Part shown: positions 18,659-27,266 of the stretch, in pieces
How the letters are laid out: each line of letters begins with the position of its first letter
Numbering within the stretch: position 1 is the stretch's first letter
Assembly (NCBI RefSeq): GCF_009766105.1
Contig: NZ_LMUH01000026.1
Location: forward strand, 234,644 to 298,643
DNA: 64,000 nt
Source of the DNA: Granulicella sp. S156
GTDB lineage: Bacteria > Acidobacteriota > Terriglobia > Terriglobales > Acidobacteriaceae
Direction of reading: 5' to 3'
Translations under genes and position numbers: made by a program
The notes under the pieces: model-generated
Databases searched by the model: none
What the model saw: only the letters and a program-made list of their open reading frames with translations
What the model was told of the DNA's origin: nothing

Positions 18659-19932
18659 GCGAGCTTAAGAAAAATTCGGGCTCTTTGCTGCTGCTCGGCG
18701 TGAACCACACGACCGCGCCGCTCGATGTGCGCGAGCGCCTCGCCATTCCTGTGTCACGCCTGGCGGATGCGACGCGGACGCTCGCCCACCAGCCCGGCGT
18801 GCGCGAAGCGCTCATTCTTTCCACCTGCAACCGCGTCGAGCTGCTGACCGTGCAGGACGATGTAGTCGCAGCAGCCGTGCCGCCTATGGGCATGCTGCGC
18901 TTTCTGCACGACTACCTCAACCTTCCCGCCAACGAGATCGAGCCGCACGTCTACGAGTTCCGCGAGCGCGAAGCGATTCGGCACCTCTTTCGCGTGGCCA
19001 GCTCCCTCGATTCCATGGTCGTAGGAGAGCCGCAGATCCTCGGCCAGGTCAAGGAATCGTGGACAGTAGCGCGCGAGGTTGGAGCGGTCAAATCCACGCT
19101 CGACCCCCTATTGCAGCGCGCGTTCTCCGTCGCCAAGAAGGTGCGCACGGAGACACAGATCGGCAGCTCAACCGTCTCCATCGCCTCAGTGGCTGCTGAA
19201 CTTGCGCGCAAGATCTTCGGCTCGCTCAGCGGCAAGACGGTTCTGATCGTCGGTGCCGGCAAGATGAGCGACCTGGCCGCACGCCACCTCATCCAGCAGG
19301 GCGCGACGACGCTGCTGGTCTCGAACCGCACCGAAGCCCGCGCCGAAAAGATCGCCGACTCGCTGCGCACGCCCGCCATCACCACCGGCGTCATCCCGTT
19401 CGATCAGCTCCACGAGCAGTCGCACCGCGCCGACATCGTCATCACCAGCACCGGTGCGGGACACGTCTTTACCCCTGCCCACGCCCGCGCGTTGTTGCAC
19501 CGACGCCGCAACCGCCCAATCTTCTTCATCGACATCGCCGTGCCCCGCGACGTCGCGCCCGAGATCAACAATCTCGAAGGCTGCTTCGTCTACGACATGG
19601 ATGACCTTCAACAGGTCGCCGCGCAGAACCAGGCCGTCCGCAGCCGTGAGGCCGAAGCCGCGGAGTCCATCGTAAGCCGCGAGGTCGAGCGCTACGGCGA
19701 ACGCCTCGCCCAAGCACCCGCGACGGAAGCCATCAAACAGCTTCTGCTCGACGCCGAAACCCTGCGTCAGCAAGAGCTCGCCCGCACCGCCCAGCGTCTC
19801 TCACCACAGCCGCTCACCCCAGAGCAGCTAGCCGCCATCGACGCCCTGACAAAGTCGCTCACCGCCAAGCTCCTGCACCCGCAGATTGCAGCCCTGCGCG
19901 AAGCAGCAAACACCCCCGATCCCGACGAATAA
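18655..19932 (+). CDS. hemA: Glutamyl-tRNA reductase
   Basis: 425 residues. It contains LLLGVNHTTAPLDVRERLAI at the N-terminus, the catalytic Cys58 in STCNRVEL, SLDSMVVGEPQILGQVK, and the NADPH-binding VLIVGAGKMSDLAARHL. A C-terminal dimerisation helix follows. The enzyme reduces Glu-tRNA to glutamate-1-semialdehyde, the committed step of tetrapyrrole synthesis in C5-pathway organisms. The start at 18655 follows AAGG at suitable spacing and overlaps the hemX stop. Three more heme genes (hemC, hemD, chdC) occur in this window but not in this operon. Confidence 0.97.
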   Translation: MSELKKNSGSLLLLGVNHTTAPLDVRERLAIPVSRLADATRTLAHQPGVREALILSTCNRVELLTVQDDVVAAAVPPMGMLRFLHDYLNLPANEIEPHVYEFREREAIRHLFRVASSLDSMVVGEPQILGQVKESWTVAREVGAVKSTLDPLLQRAFSVAKKVRTETQIGSSTVSIASVAAELARKIFGSLSGKTVLIVGAGKMSDLAARHLIQQGATTLLVSNRTEARAEKIADSLRTPAITTGVIPFDQLHEQSHRADIVITSTGAGHVFTPAHARALLHRRRNRPIFFIDIAVPRDVAPEINNLEGCFVYDMDDLQQVAAQNQAVRSREAEAAESIVSREVERYGERLAQAPATEAIKQLLLDAETLRQQELARTAQRLSPQPLTPEQLAAIDALTKSLTAKLLHPQIAALREAANTPDPDE

Positions 19933-19953
19933 ACCGGGTACCCCACCTCTAAA

Positions 19954-20030
19954 CCGGGTGCCCCATCTTCGACGCGCGCTTTTTGCGCGGCTAAGGTGGG
20001 TATCGCCCAAAGGGCGACCGCTCCCGCCCC
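19954..20030. repeat. Interspersed palindromic repeat, family A (copy 1)
   Basis: It begins CCGGGTGCCCCATCTTCG and includes GCTAAGGTGGGTATCG after a GC stem; CCCA-CCTT and AAGGTGGG fold into a long hairpin. Near-identical copies lie at 35998-36075 and 47579-47656. Here it lies downstream of hemA and could act as a terminator. Confidence 0.8.
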
Positions 20031-20101
20031 TCTCTATTTCACGTATGACGTACGTATCGTCGCTCCAAATCCTCATCAAGAATCTGGCTCCGGTACTTGG
20101 C

Positions 20102-20773
20102 CTACCCCTGCAACGCCGCCATCCGAAAATCCCGCGTCTCCAGCACCCTCTTCGGATACCCATTCCGAGCCACCGCAATCATCGCGCGGCCAAGCTCCTC
20201 TGTGCTCGTCGCCATACCCGGAGCAACGCGCCTTATCAGCGGATACGCCCACGACAGCGCCGCATAGATACCGTTGTACCAACCCACCTTCGAACGCACC
20301 CCATGCATCGGCTGAATATATCCGGGACGAAAGCAGAAGACCCGTGCAAATGGCAGGCGTAGCAGAGCATTCTCGGTCGCACCCTTCACCCTCGCCCACA
20401 TGCTGCGGCCCTTTTCGGTGCTATCGGTGCCTGCACCAGAGACATACACAAACGTCCTCAAGCTCCCACGCTGTGCCAGTATCTCCGCAACGCCAAGCGT
20501 GAGATCGTACGTCGTCCGGCGATAGTCAGCCTCTTTCATGCCGACCGAAGAGACCCCCAGGCAGAAGAAGCAGGCATCATACCCGTCAAAGCGTTCTTCG
20601 ACGCCACTCCAATCGAAGAAGTTCTCATGTGCCAACTCCTCAACCTTGGCCGAGGTAACACCCATCGTCTTGCGCACCACGAGCAGCACACGCTCCACCT
20701 TGGCATCCTCGATGCACTCGCGCAGAACGCCTTGCCCCACCATGCCGGAACCGCCAAAAAGAATCACTCGCAT
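20102..20773 (-). CDS. NAD(P)-binding Rossmann-fold protein (HTATIP2/YbjT-like atypical SDR)
   Basis: 223 residues. VILFGGSGMVGQGVLRECI is a Rossmann nucleotide-binding loop (GGSGMVG). CFFCLGVSSVGMKEADYRR and TFVYVSGAGTDSTEKGRSMW, then RVKGATENALL, match the extended/atypical SDR group that includes HTATIP2. These proteins bind NADPH; substrates are usually unknown. It is transcribed away from hemC with under 100 bp between the starts. No pathway can be assigned. Confidence 0.82.
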   Translation of the reverse strand: MRVILFGGSGMVGQGVLRECIEDAKVERVLLVVRKTMGVTSAKVEELAHENFFDWSGVEERFDGYDACFFCLGVSSVGMKEADYRRTTYDLTLGVAEILAQRGSLRTFVYVSGAGTDSTEKGRSMWARVKGATENALLRLPFARVFCFRPGYIQPMHGVRSKVGWYNGIYAALSWAYPLIRRVAPGMATSTEELGRAMIAVARNGYPKRVLETRDFRMAALQG

Positions 20774-20868
20774 GGTTATCAGACTGGACCGTTATGAGGC
20801 GAGATGCAATTTCTCGCAAGTCAGCATGCGTGAAGGTATTGCACGCTTGCCCGGCGTATCCTAGATCT

Positions 20869-21855
20869 GTGACTACCCCAACTATCCGAATCGGTTCGCG
20901 CGGCTCGCAGCTCGCGCTCTGGCAGGCCAACCACATCGCCGCACAGCTCCGTGAGCGCGGCCATGCGGTCGAGATCGAAGTCATCCGCACGGTCGGCGAC
21001 CGCATGCAGGACGCCTCCTTCGTCGCCCCCGCCACCTTTCCCGACGGCACCGCACTCGACGCCAAGGGCATCTTCATCAAGGAGATCGAAGACGCACTTG
21101 CCGCCGGCAAGATCGACCTAGCGGTGCACTCGCTCAAAGATCTCCCCACCACGCTCGACCCGCGCTTCACCCTCGCGGCTATCCCTCCTCGCGCTGACGC
21201 TCGCGACGCCTTCGTCTGCGAAGACCACTGGGGACTGCACATGCTGCCTATGGGCTCGCGTATCGGCACCAACAGCCCACGCCGCCAGGCAATGCTGCTG
21301 GCCCTGCGCCCCGATCTGGAGTTCGTCGAGATGCGCGGCAACATCGACACACGCCTGCGCAAATGGTCGGAGGGCCAGGCCGACGCCCTGGTGCTCGCCA
21401 GCGCCGGGCTCGACCGCATCGGCCGCACCGAGAACGTTCACCAGCGCTTCTCGGTCGACGAACTGACCCCCGCGCCTGGCCAGGGAGCGCTCGCCCTCGA
21501 GACCCGATGTCCCTTGCATCCGCTCGACACCGAGGACCCTACTCGCGACCCCGCGATCCATGCCGCCATCCGCGCGCTCAACGATCCCGCCACCGAGTAC
21601 GCCACCCAGGCCGAGCGTACCGTGTTGCACGCACTCGGTGGAGGCTGCCAGCTTCCAGTCGGCGCGTTCTGCCACACGGCGGACGAACAAAGGCACTTGC
21701 ACGCGATGGTCGTCTCGCCTGACGGCGAGCAGGTCGTCCACTTCGTGCAGCGCGCACGGCTCGATATGTCGCCGTGCGAACTGGGAGCCGCTGTCGCCGC
21801 CGAACTCACCGCCCGCGGCGCCCTGGAACTCCTACAGGAATCTGCAGCCGCGTAG
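20869..21855 (+). CDS. hemC: Porphobilinogen deaminase (hydroxymethylbilane synthase)
   Basis: 328 residues from GTG 20869 (VTTPTIRIGSRGSQLALWQA); an ATG 25 codons upstream exists but that extension does not look like this family. Family blocks: VHSLKDLPT, IGTNSPRRQAML, LEFVEMRGNIDTRLRK, and GGGCQLPVGAF, where Cys260 carries the dipyrromethane cofactor. It polymerises four porphobilinogens to hydroxymethylbilane in the cytosol. hemD, the next step, lies 18 kb away. A tandem repeat and a long hairpin follow the stop codon. Confidence 0.96.
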   Translation: MTTPTIRIGSRGSQLALWQANHIAAQLRERGHAVEIEVIRTVGDRMQDASFVAPATFPDGTALDAKGIFIKEIEDALAAGKIDLAVHSLKDLPTTLDPRFTLAAIPPRADARDAFVCEDHWGLHMLPMGSRIGTNSPRRQAMLLALRPDLEFVEMRGNIDTRLRKWSEGQADALVLASAGLDRIGRTENVHQRFSVDELTPAPGQGALALETRCPLHPLDTEDPTRDPAIHAAIRALNDPATEYATQAERTVLHALGGGCQLPVGAFCHTADEQRHLHAMVVSPDGEQVVHFVQRARLDMSPCELGAAVAAELTARGALELLQESAAA

Positions 21856-21866
21856 CCTTGTTTTTG

Positions 21867-21934
21867 CCGTTGTTTGTTTCTCGCCGCTGTTTGTTTCTCG
21901 CTGTTGTCTGTTTTTAGTCGTTGTTTGTTTTTCG
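21867..21934. repeat. 17-bp tandem repeat, four degenerate copies
   Basis: Units of 17 bp of the form CCGTTGTTTGTTTCTCG start at 21867, 21884, 21901 and 21918 with one to five differences each. The array lies 12 bp after hemC and leads directly into a hairpin of another repeat family. It is T-rich on the plus strand. Confidence 0.75.
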
Positions 21935-21947
21935 CCGTCACCCTGAA

Positions 21948-22007
21948 GCGTAGCTGAAGGACCCCCGCATTTGGTCGTTGCACCGATGCGAGGGCCTTCA
22001 GCTACGC
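21948..22007. terminator. Long imperfect hairpin downstream of hemC (interspersed family D)
   Basis: GCGTAGCTGAAGG (21948) continuing ACCCCCGCAT pairs with ATGCGAGGGCCTTCAGCTAC (21986) continuing GC across a 15-nt loop, about 20 paired bases. The sequence before it, CGCCGTCACCCTGA, recurs after the mannosidase gene (39557) as CGCCGTCATCCTGA. A terminator role for hemC is plausible. Confidence 0.55.
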
Positions 22008-22258
22008 TCTTTGTTGCACGTTGCTCTGCGTCCCCGTATTGACTAAAAATTACCTGCAAAGGGTCAAGCCCCTACATCAGAGCCTCGGGTGGCACAGACC
22101 CAGCCCCAAAGGGGCGGGATATCGCGGCTGCACGATAGGCTGCGCTTACAACGCTCGATATCCTTTGCCACTCGACCCAAGGTGGATGCATTTCGCGTTT
22201 CTGTGGACCATCCAACGATATTGCTGTCGAGAACGCATTCTCGATAGAATAGAGCCTG

Positions 22259-22681
22259 ATGGAACTCCAACTTGAAATCGCAAACAAACCGGCCCCGGCA
22301 ATATGGGCTGACCGTATGGGAATCTGGGCCTCGGCACTGTGCATCGTCCACTGTCTACTCACGCCTATCCTTCTCTCGATGTCAGCAGTCTTCGCACACT
22401 TTCTCCCCTCCGAGGAGCGGACGCATCGCTCGCTTGCAGTGTTCATTGCATTTGTCGGTGCTATCGCGCTTATCCGGGGCTTTCGAGCGCATCGGCGAGC
22501 CCGCGTGATTGGCCTGATGGCCGCTGGGTTAGCCTGTATCTTCTTCGCTGCATATCAGGGCGATCACCTGCCTGCCCACTGGGCTGAGGTGGGAATCACC
22601 TTTCTCGGCAGTGTCCTGATGATCTCAGCTCATCGCCTGAACCACACCTTTTGCAAGGACTGCGCCTGCACCAGACGATAG
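22259..22681 (+). CDS. MerC-domain small membrane protein
   Basis: 140 residues with four hydrophobic helices. The Cys pair in ALCIVHCLLTP (Cys28, Cys32) within helix 1 is the MerC signature, and a second cysteine group closes the protein (CKDCACTRR). MerC proteins carry mercuric or other soft metal ions across the inner membrane. There is no merR, merA or merT nearby, and chromosomal MerC-domain proteins of this kind occur outside mercury operons, so the substrate is uncertain. Confidence 0.82.
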   Translation: MELQLEIANKPAPAIWADRMGIWASALCIVHCLLTPILLSMSAVFAHFLPSEERTHRSLAVFIAFVGAIALIRGFRAHRRARVIGLMAAGLACIFFAAYQGDHLPAHWAEVGITFLGSVLMISAHRLNHTFCKDCACTRR

Positions 22682-22711
22682 GGCGGGGTTTTTAAATTCC
22701 CACCACAAACC

Positions 22712-22957
22712 TGTCATCTCGACCGAAGTGCGGGGTCCCCGGCGAACGAGTTCTTTGTTCGCTGGGGTGCAAGCCCAATGGCGTTATCGTTGGGCGTAGT
22801 GGAGAGACCTGCATGTTGCAGAGCGCGATGCGAATGTTTGTGGCGCGCTCTGCATCAAGACCTGCAGCTTGCCTATGCAGGTACAACCGCCTGCGCGGAC
22901 AACCTGCGGGTCTCTCCGCTACGGCGGCAAAATGCGCCACCTCCGGTCGAGATGACA
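22712..22957. repeat. Head-to-head pair of interspersed repeat family B (BIME-like)
   Basis: The ends TGTCATCTCGACCGAAG (22712-22728) and its inverted partner at 22941-22957 match 16/17; inner inverted arms CGTAGTGGAGAGACCTGCA (22795-22813) and 22905-22923 match 17/19. Single units of the same family lie at 26606 and 30734. No gene is evident in the 350 bp between merC and the ROK gene. Confidence 0.75.
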
Positions 22958-23032
22958 ACGTAGAGGTAGGTTCAAGAAGAACGCGGCACACAATTGGGGA
23001 CGCGACCCAAACCGTCAGGAGTGAGCAGATCT

Positions 23033-23710
23033 CTACAGCTTGGCCGCCTGCTTCGCCGTCATCTCTTCCCACAGCCTGAACCCACCTTTGACAGCGTTCT
23101 CATTGGATCCCAGCACAATATGCTGCGGAAGATCTTTCATCAGCTTGGCATTGCCACCGCCCAGCAACACGTTATCGCAAACCATCGCCGCTCGCAGCAG
23201 TTCGATGATATTGAGCACCGATTGACGCCAGCGCTTCTTGCCGCGATGTTCCAGTCCGGCCAGCCCGATGTACTGCTCATACGTGCGGCCTTTCTTGTAG
23301 GGAAGATGCGCGAGCTCCAGCGGCACGACAACGCCATCCAGCACCATCGCCGATCCCAGCCCGGTCCCTGTGCCGATAAATAGCATGCGTCCGCTCTTGT
23401 AGCCGCCGAGCGCCTGCATCGCCGCGTCGTTGATAAAGCGGAGTGGCTTGCCGAAGGCCTTGTCGTAGTCGAACTTCACCCATCCTGCGCCCAGGTTGTG
23501 CGGCTCGGCAATCGGGCGATGGTTCACCACAGGGCCCGGATACCCAATGGATATGCGGTCGTAGCGCCACTTCTTGGTCGCAGCCAGCACCTGAGTGCAC
23601 ATGCTCTCCGCGGTCATTGCCGGCCCGGAAGGGATCTTGATGGGAACAGGAGCATCCGTCGATGCCACCTTTACATTCGTGCCGCCTATGTCGATTACCA
23701 AAACTCTCAT
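23033..23710 (-). CDS. ROK-family sugar kinase, polyphosphate-glucokinase-like
   Basis: 225 residues. LVIDIGGTNVK is the phosphate-1 ATPase motif, ISIGYPGPVV and LRFINDAAMQALGGY (with the catalytic Asp) follow, then MLFIGTGTGLGSAMVLDG. Short length and YEQYIGLAGLEHRGKKRW resemble the PpgK group that phosphorylates glucose with polyphosphate or ATP. The ROK zinc-binding CxCG motif is absent, as in PpgK. Phosphoryl donor is not provable from sequence. The gene stands on the minus strand beside an alpha/beta hydrolase. Confidence 0.85.
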   Translation of the reverse strand: MRVLVIDIGGTNVKVASTDAPVPIKIPSGPAMTAESMCTQVLAATKKWRYDRISIGYPGPVVNHRPIAEPHNLGAGWVKFDYDKAFGKPLRFINDAAMQALGGYKSGRMLFIGTGTGLGSAMVLDGVVVPLELAHLPYKKGRTYEQYIGLAGLEHRGKKRWRQSVLNIIELLRAAMVCDNVLLGGGNAKLMKDLPQHIVLGSNENAVKGGFRLWEEMTAKQAAKL

Positions 23711-23725
23711 GTGGGGAAAATAGTA

Positions 23726-24643
23726 TCAGTTGCTCGCGCCTGCACTGCTCTTTCCCGTGTCTGAGCTGCTCGGTCTGTAGCTGCGCGCAGCCTTGGCAAC
23801 CTCGCTGACGACCTCAGGCTCGTTCAAAATCTCGTGCCCCTTATTCGGAATCTCGATCATTGAGGCGGATATTCCTTGCCCCTTGGCCTTCGCGACATAG
23901 GCTTGTGCATACTGCGGCAGAGTAATGGGGTCGTCGGCTCCGGAGATGGCGGTTACCTCTGTTCCGTGCTGCATCTGGTCCAGCGTCTGCAGGGGCGAGA
24001 GGCTATGCACGGGAAGCAGCCACAGCGGAGCCCACTGCGCGTGCGCCATGTGCTGTCGGAACGCAGGAACATCGCAAGGACAGCCGACCAGAAAAGCATG
24101 CTGCACCAGGCCTGGATGGAGCGCCGCCACGTTGGCCGTGACCGCCGCACCGCCGGAGTGCCCTATCAGGATGACGCTGGACGCTCCCCACTGCGATTTA
24201 AGGTCTTGAATAGCGGCCGCAACGTCGTTCACAACCTCGGGGGTGTAGTTCTCGCCGGAAGAAAATCCTCTATCCCCATCTGATTTCGCTCCATAGGGAT
24301 CGCCATAACCCGGCCTCAACAGCGCAGCCACACGCGTCCCCGGAGCAGCATTCGCCACATCCGACGCGAACGCATACTGATATCTCGGATTCACAAAAGG
24401 GGCATCGCCGTGCAGCACGACCACCAGTGGTGCCGCCGGGTCCGGCGTTCCGGTCAGATAGACCCGTCCTGCAATGCGGTGATCCGTCGTGCCTACGAGG
24501 AGAGCACTCCCACCGGCCGTGGACGCAGGCCGCGAGGGCGCAAAGGTGCCACGCACGGCAACGAGCTGGTATCCCCACATCCCGAGGAAAATTACGACAA
24601 TAGCGACCAAAACAAGCTTCCACCAGCGCTTTACGACCTTCAT
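23726..24643 (-). CDS. Membrane-anchored or secreted alpha/beta hydrolase
   Basis: 305 residues. An N-terminal hydrophobic helix (WWKLVLVAIVVIFLGMWGYQ) anchors or exports it. The oxyanion region is VVVLHGD, the nucleophile elbow is ILIGHSGGAAV, the acid is probably in ISGADDPI and the base in NKGHEIL, giving a complete Ser-Asp-His set. The substrate is unknown; S9-like peptidases and carboxylesterases both look like this. The small gap to the ROK gene (15 bp) makes cotranscription likely. Confidence 0.8.
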   Translation of the reverse strand: MKVVKRWWKLVLVAIVVIFLGMWGYQLVAVRGTFAPSRPASTAGGSALLVGTTDHRIAGRVYLTGTPDPAAPLVVVLHGDAPFVNPRYQYAFASDVANAAPGTRVAALLRPGYGDPYGAKSDGDRGFSSGENYTPEVVNDVAAAIQDLKSQWGASSVILIGHSGGAAVTANVAALHPGLVQHAFLVGCPCDVPAFRQHMAHAQWAPLWLLPVHSLSPLQTLDQMQHGTEVTAISGADDPITLPQYAQAYVAKAKGQGISASMIEIPNKGHEILNEPEVVSEVAKAARSYRPSSSDTGKSSAGASN

Positions 24644-24810
24644 TCAGTCCTCCAAAACTCCTGCTAAATACGCTTGGTTTCAGCAGCAATCAGTGTAGTG
24701 ATTCATGAGCTGTCCGAAAATCAGATTGTGCGTCCCTTAGGCCCTATTCTTGCTCAACCCGGTGTGAGATATCGTGCGAAACGCGTTCCCTGGACTTGAT
24801 ATCGTGAGAC

Positions 24811-26589
24811 ATGAACTCTGGCAATCTACTCAGGGCTTCAATCGTCCTGCTTGCTTGCGGTGTGGCCGCTGCTCAGGAACGCGCTCAGACCGCGGAGGCA
24901 AAGCTGAGCCATCTAGCGGACCGCTTTGTGGATCAGCAACTCGCCTACGATCCAACCCTTTCTTACACAACCGGCCTTCCGACGACGGACAATAGCCGCT
25001 TCGCCGATCGCACACCCCGAGCCTTGGCAGCACTCGACGAGCAGCAACGGCACGATCTGCGTGAGCTGCACGGGATCAACGTTCACGGCCTATCTTCCAA
25101 CGCACGTGCGACCTATGCGAACCTGCGGGAACAGCTGGAAGCGAATCTGCAGTTGCGGGTCTGCAGAACCGAACTATGGAACGTGAACCACTTCGATGGA
25201 TGGCAATCGAGCTTTGCTGAAGTCGCAGAGCGACAGCCCGTCTCCTCGGCGGAGGATCGAAGACAGGCTCTGCAGCGATGGGCCGGCCTGCCTCGATACA
25301 TTCAGGTAGAGATTGCCAATCTGAAGCTTGGCCTCGCGCAAGGGTACTCTGCCCCGCAGTCGGTAGTCCGCAGGGTCATCCAACAGATGGACGATATGGC
25401 CACTGCCGATCCCGAGAAGTCGCCCTTCTTCTCTCCGGCCCAGCGCAGTGGAGATTCGGCCTTCCAGGCATCCTTCCGGCAGCTCATCCAGGAGCAGATT
25501 AATTCGGCGCTGCGAGCCTACCGTGATTACCTGCAGGTAGAGTATCTGCCCAAAGCGCGAGAAGGTGTGGCCATATCGGATCTGCCGAACGGCACGGCTT
25601 GTTACCAGGCTTTCTTGCGCGCGAATACGACGCTGGCACGAACACCCAGAGAGGTCTTCGATCTCGGCCAGAAGACAGTGAATGCAAACGTGCTCGATGT
25701 GCAGAAGATCGGCGAGAGGCAGTTTCATAGCTCCGATCTCGCTGCCATCCTTGCCGCGATCAAGAGCAAACCTGCTGAGCACTTCCAGTCCCGGGAAGAC
25801 ATGCTGGCGTTCTCGCGTGATTTTCTGGAAAGAACCAAGCATAAGACGGGAGCCTCCCTGATCAGCCAGATGCCAAAGCAGGACGTCGTCATCCGGTCGC
25901 TCTCATCTTTCGAGGAGTCCGCAGGCGTTGGGTCGCGCTTTCAGCAGGAACCCAATCCGGCCAGGCCCGCGGTGTACCTGATCAACCTCAGCAATTGGAA
26001 GACGCAGACCCGCGCTGAAGCGGAGATTGTTACAGTCCACGAAACGACGCCCGGCCACTACCTGCAAAAAGCACTGGCTCAGGAGCTTCAACCGCCGACG
26101 AAACTGTCTAAGCTTGTCGACTATGCAGCCTACACAGAGGGCTGGGCTCGTTATGCGGAGGCAATGGGGGAAGAGGCGGGGATCTACGACACCGAAGACG
26201 CTGCGATCATGCGTCGCCTGTGGCCGGCGCGTGGCATGGTCGTCGATCCGGGACTGCACGCCTTTCACTGGACCCGGCAACAGGCAATCGACTACATCGT
26301 GGCCTCTGGCCGCTTCACTGCCGAGGAAGCAAACGACTACGTCGACCGTATCGCCGTCATGCCAGGACAACTAACCTCGTATGACTCCGGAGGTCTTGAG
26401 ATCAAGAGGTTGCGAGAGGAAGCAAAGACCAGGTTGGGAAGCAGCTTCGACCTGCGTCGCTTCAACAAGGCTCTTCTCGAAGAGGGCGTGGTTCCTCTCA
26501 GCGAATTGCGAGTCCATGTAGAGGCCTGGATGGCCGCCGAGGAGCCAGTAAATCGAGTTACCGCTCAGACGGATAGCCGATCGCATTGA
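24811..26589 (+). CDS. Secreted DUF885 family protein (putative zinc peptidase-like)
   Basis: 592 residues with a signal peptide (LLRASIVLLACGVAAAQ). The motif VTVHETTPGHYLQ, with H-E-x-x-P-G-H, and the downstream EGWARYAEAMGEEAG are the conserved metal-site blocks of DUF885, a family structurally related to M3/M32-like peptidases. It is probably a periplasmic or outer-membrane-associated metalloprotein. The length is typical of the family. It stands alone on the plus strand, followed by a family B repeat. Confidence 0.88.
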   Translation: MNSGNLLRASIVLLACGVAAAQERAQTAEAKLSHLADRFVDQQLAYDPTLSYTTGLPTTDNSRFADRTPRALAALDEQQRHDLRELHGINVHGLSSNARATYANLREQLEANLQLRVCRTELWNVNHFDGWQSSFAEVAERQPVSSAEDRRQALQRWAGLPRYIQVEIANLKLGLAQGYSAPQSVVRRVIQQMDDMATADPEKSPFFSPAQRSGDSAFQASFRQLIQEQINSALRAYRDYLQVEYLPKAREGVAISDLPNGTACYQAFLRANTTLARTPREVFDLGQKTVNANVLDVQKIGERQFHSSDLAAILAAIKSKPAEHFQSREDMLAFSRDFLERTKHKTGASLISQMPKQDVVIRSLSSFEESAGVGSRFQQEPNPARPAVYLINLSNWKTQTRAEAEIVTVHETTPGHYLQKALAQELQPPTKLSKLVDYAAYTEGWARYAEAMGEEAGIYDTEDAAIMRRLWPARGMVVDPGLHAFHWTRQQAIDYIVASGRFTAEEANDYVDRIAVMPGQLTSYDSGGLEIKRLREEAKTRLGSSFDLRRFNKALLEEGVVPLSELRVHVEAWMAAEEPVNRVTAQTDSRSH

Positions 26590-26605
26590 CCGCCCTCAAA
26601 AAAGG

Positions 26606-26653
26606 CCTGTCATTTCGACCGACCAACGGGAGCGGAGAAACCCCTGTATTTTG
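26606..26653. repeat. Interspersed repeat, family B (single unit)
   Basis: It begins CCTGTCATTTCGACCGACC and ends CCCCTGTATTTTG, matching the unit at 30734-30791 at both ends with a different middle. It lies between the converging DUF885 and DtxR-family genes. Confidence 0.65.
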
Positions 26654-26688
26654 CGGGTACGTGCATTACCGAAGCAACCAAGGCGCCG

Positions 26689-27201
26689 TCACTCGCAAGT
26701 GCAGGACACCCGATGCTGCTTCGGCATCGTCCCATCCATCGCCGGAATGCAATGCCCATGCGGGTCGGCCTTGGGATTGCCCAGCTTGGCCGCCATGCGC
26801 TCTTCGAACTTCTCGGAGATAAAGTGCTCCAGCCGCTCGGCCTCTTCGTGGAGCTCGTCCACCTCGTACCCCAGCACCTCGTACAGAAACGTCTCGATCA
26901 GTCGATGATGCCGCACCAGCTCCAGCGCGCGCTTCCGTCCCGCAGGGCTGAGCACCACGCCGTGGTGGCGTTCGTACAGCAGCAGCGAGTCCTGGGCAGC
27001 AGCCAGCCGCTGCAGCATGTTGGTCACTGACGCAGGCGCTACGGAGAGCCGGTCGGCAAGCTCTTTGCTGCCCACACGCCGCTGAGTGTCACCGCTCAGC
27101 GTGTAGATGGCCTTGAGATAGTCGTCCACCGACTCGCTCTCGCGAGGCCTCGGTACCGCTGCGGATTCTTTGATCGCCACTGGCATATCGTCCGCTTGCA
27201 T
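26689..27201 (-). CDS. DtxR/MntR-family metal-dependent transcriptional repressor
   Basis: 170 residues. The winged helix spans about residues 22-90 (SVDDYLKAIYTLSGDTQRRV, ELADRLSVAPASVTNMLQRL), followed by the dimerisation/metal domain with HEEAERLEHFISEKFEERM and DPHGHCIP. The C-terminal SH3-like domain is absent, and the metal-site helix reads E-A-E-R-L-E-H rather than having the Cys of DtxR, which favours an MntR-like site by eye. It faces a TonB-dependent receptor across 55 bp that contain two operator-like boxes, so it probably controls both genes in response to Mn or Fe. Confidence 0.92.
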   Translation of the reverse strand: MQADDMPVAIKESAAVPRPRESESVDDYLKAIYTLSGDTQRRVGSKELADRLSVAPASVTNMLQRLAAAQDSLLLYERHHGVVLSPAGRKRALELVRHHRLIETFLYEVLGYEVDELHEEAERLEHFISEKFEERMAAKLGNPKADPHGHCIPAMDGTMPKQHRVSCTCE

Positions 27202-27204
27202 TCT

Positions 27205-27266
27205 ATCGCGGCATAAATTAGCCTTGCCTAAATTGATATTTAGGTGAGGCTAATTTATGCCGCGAT
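27205..27266. promoter_or_regulatory. 62-bp palindrome with two mirrored DtxR/MntR-type boxes
   Basis: Arms of 29 nt (27205-27233 and 27238-27266) match at 27 of 29 positions around a TGAT loop. Each arm holds a box: AAATTAGCCTTGCCTAAAT and ATTTAGGTGAGGCTAATTT, close to TTAGG-n-nGGCTAA type sites of this regulator family. The palindrome begins 4 bp from the repressor start codon and runs 10 bp into the receptor coding sequence, covering its ATG (27257). Confidence 0.85.

Noticed and set aside
20794..20868. 25-codon N-terminal extension of hemC
   Set aside because: It does not resemble the family, which begins at TIRIGSRGSQLALWQ; retained only as an alternative ATG.
21867..21934. CRISPR array
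   Set aside because: Units are 17 bp, contiguous without spacers and degenerate; no cas gene is present.
22259..22681. Mercury resistance operon
   Set aside because: Only a MerC-domain gene is present; no merR, merT, merP or merA nearby.
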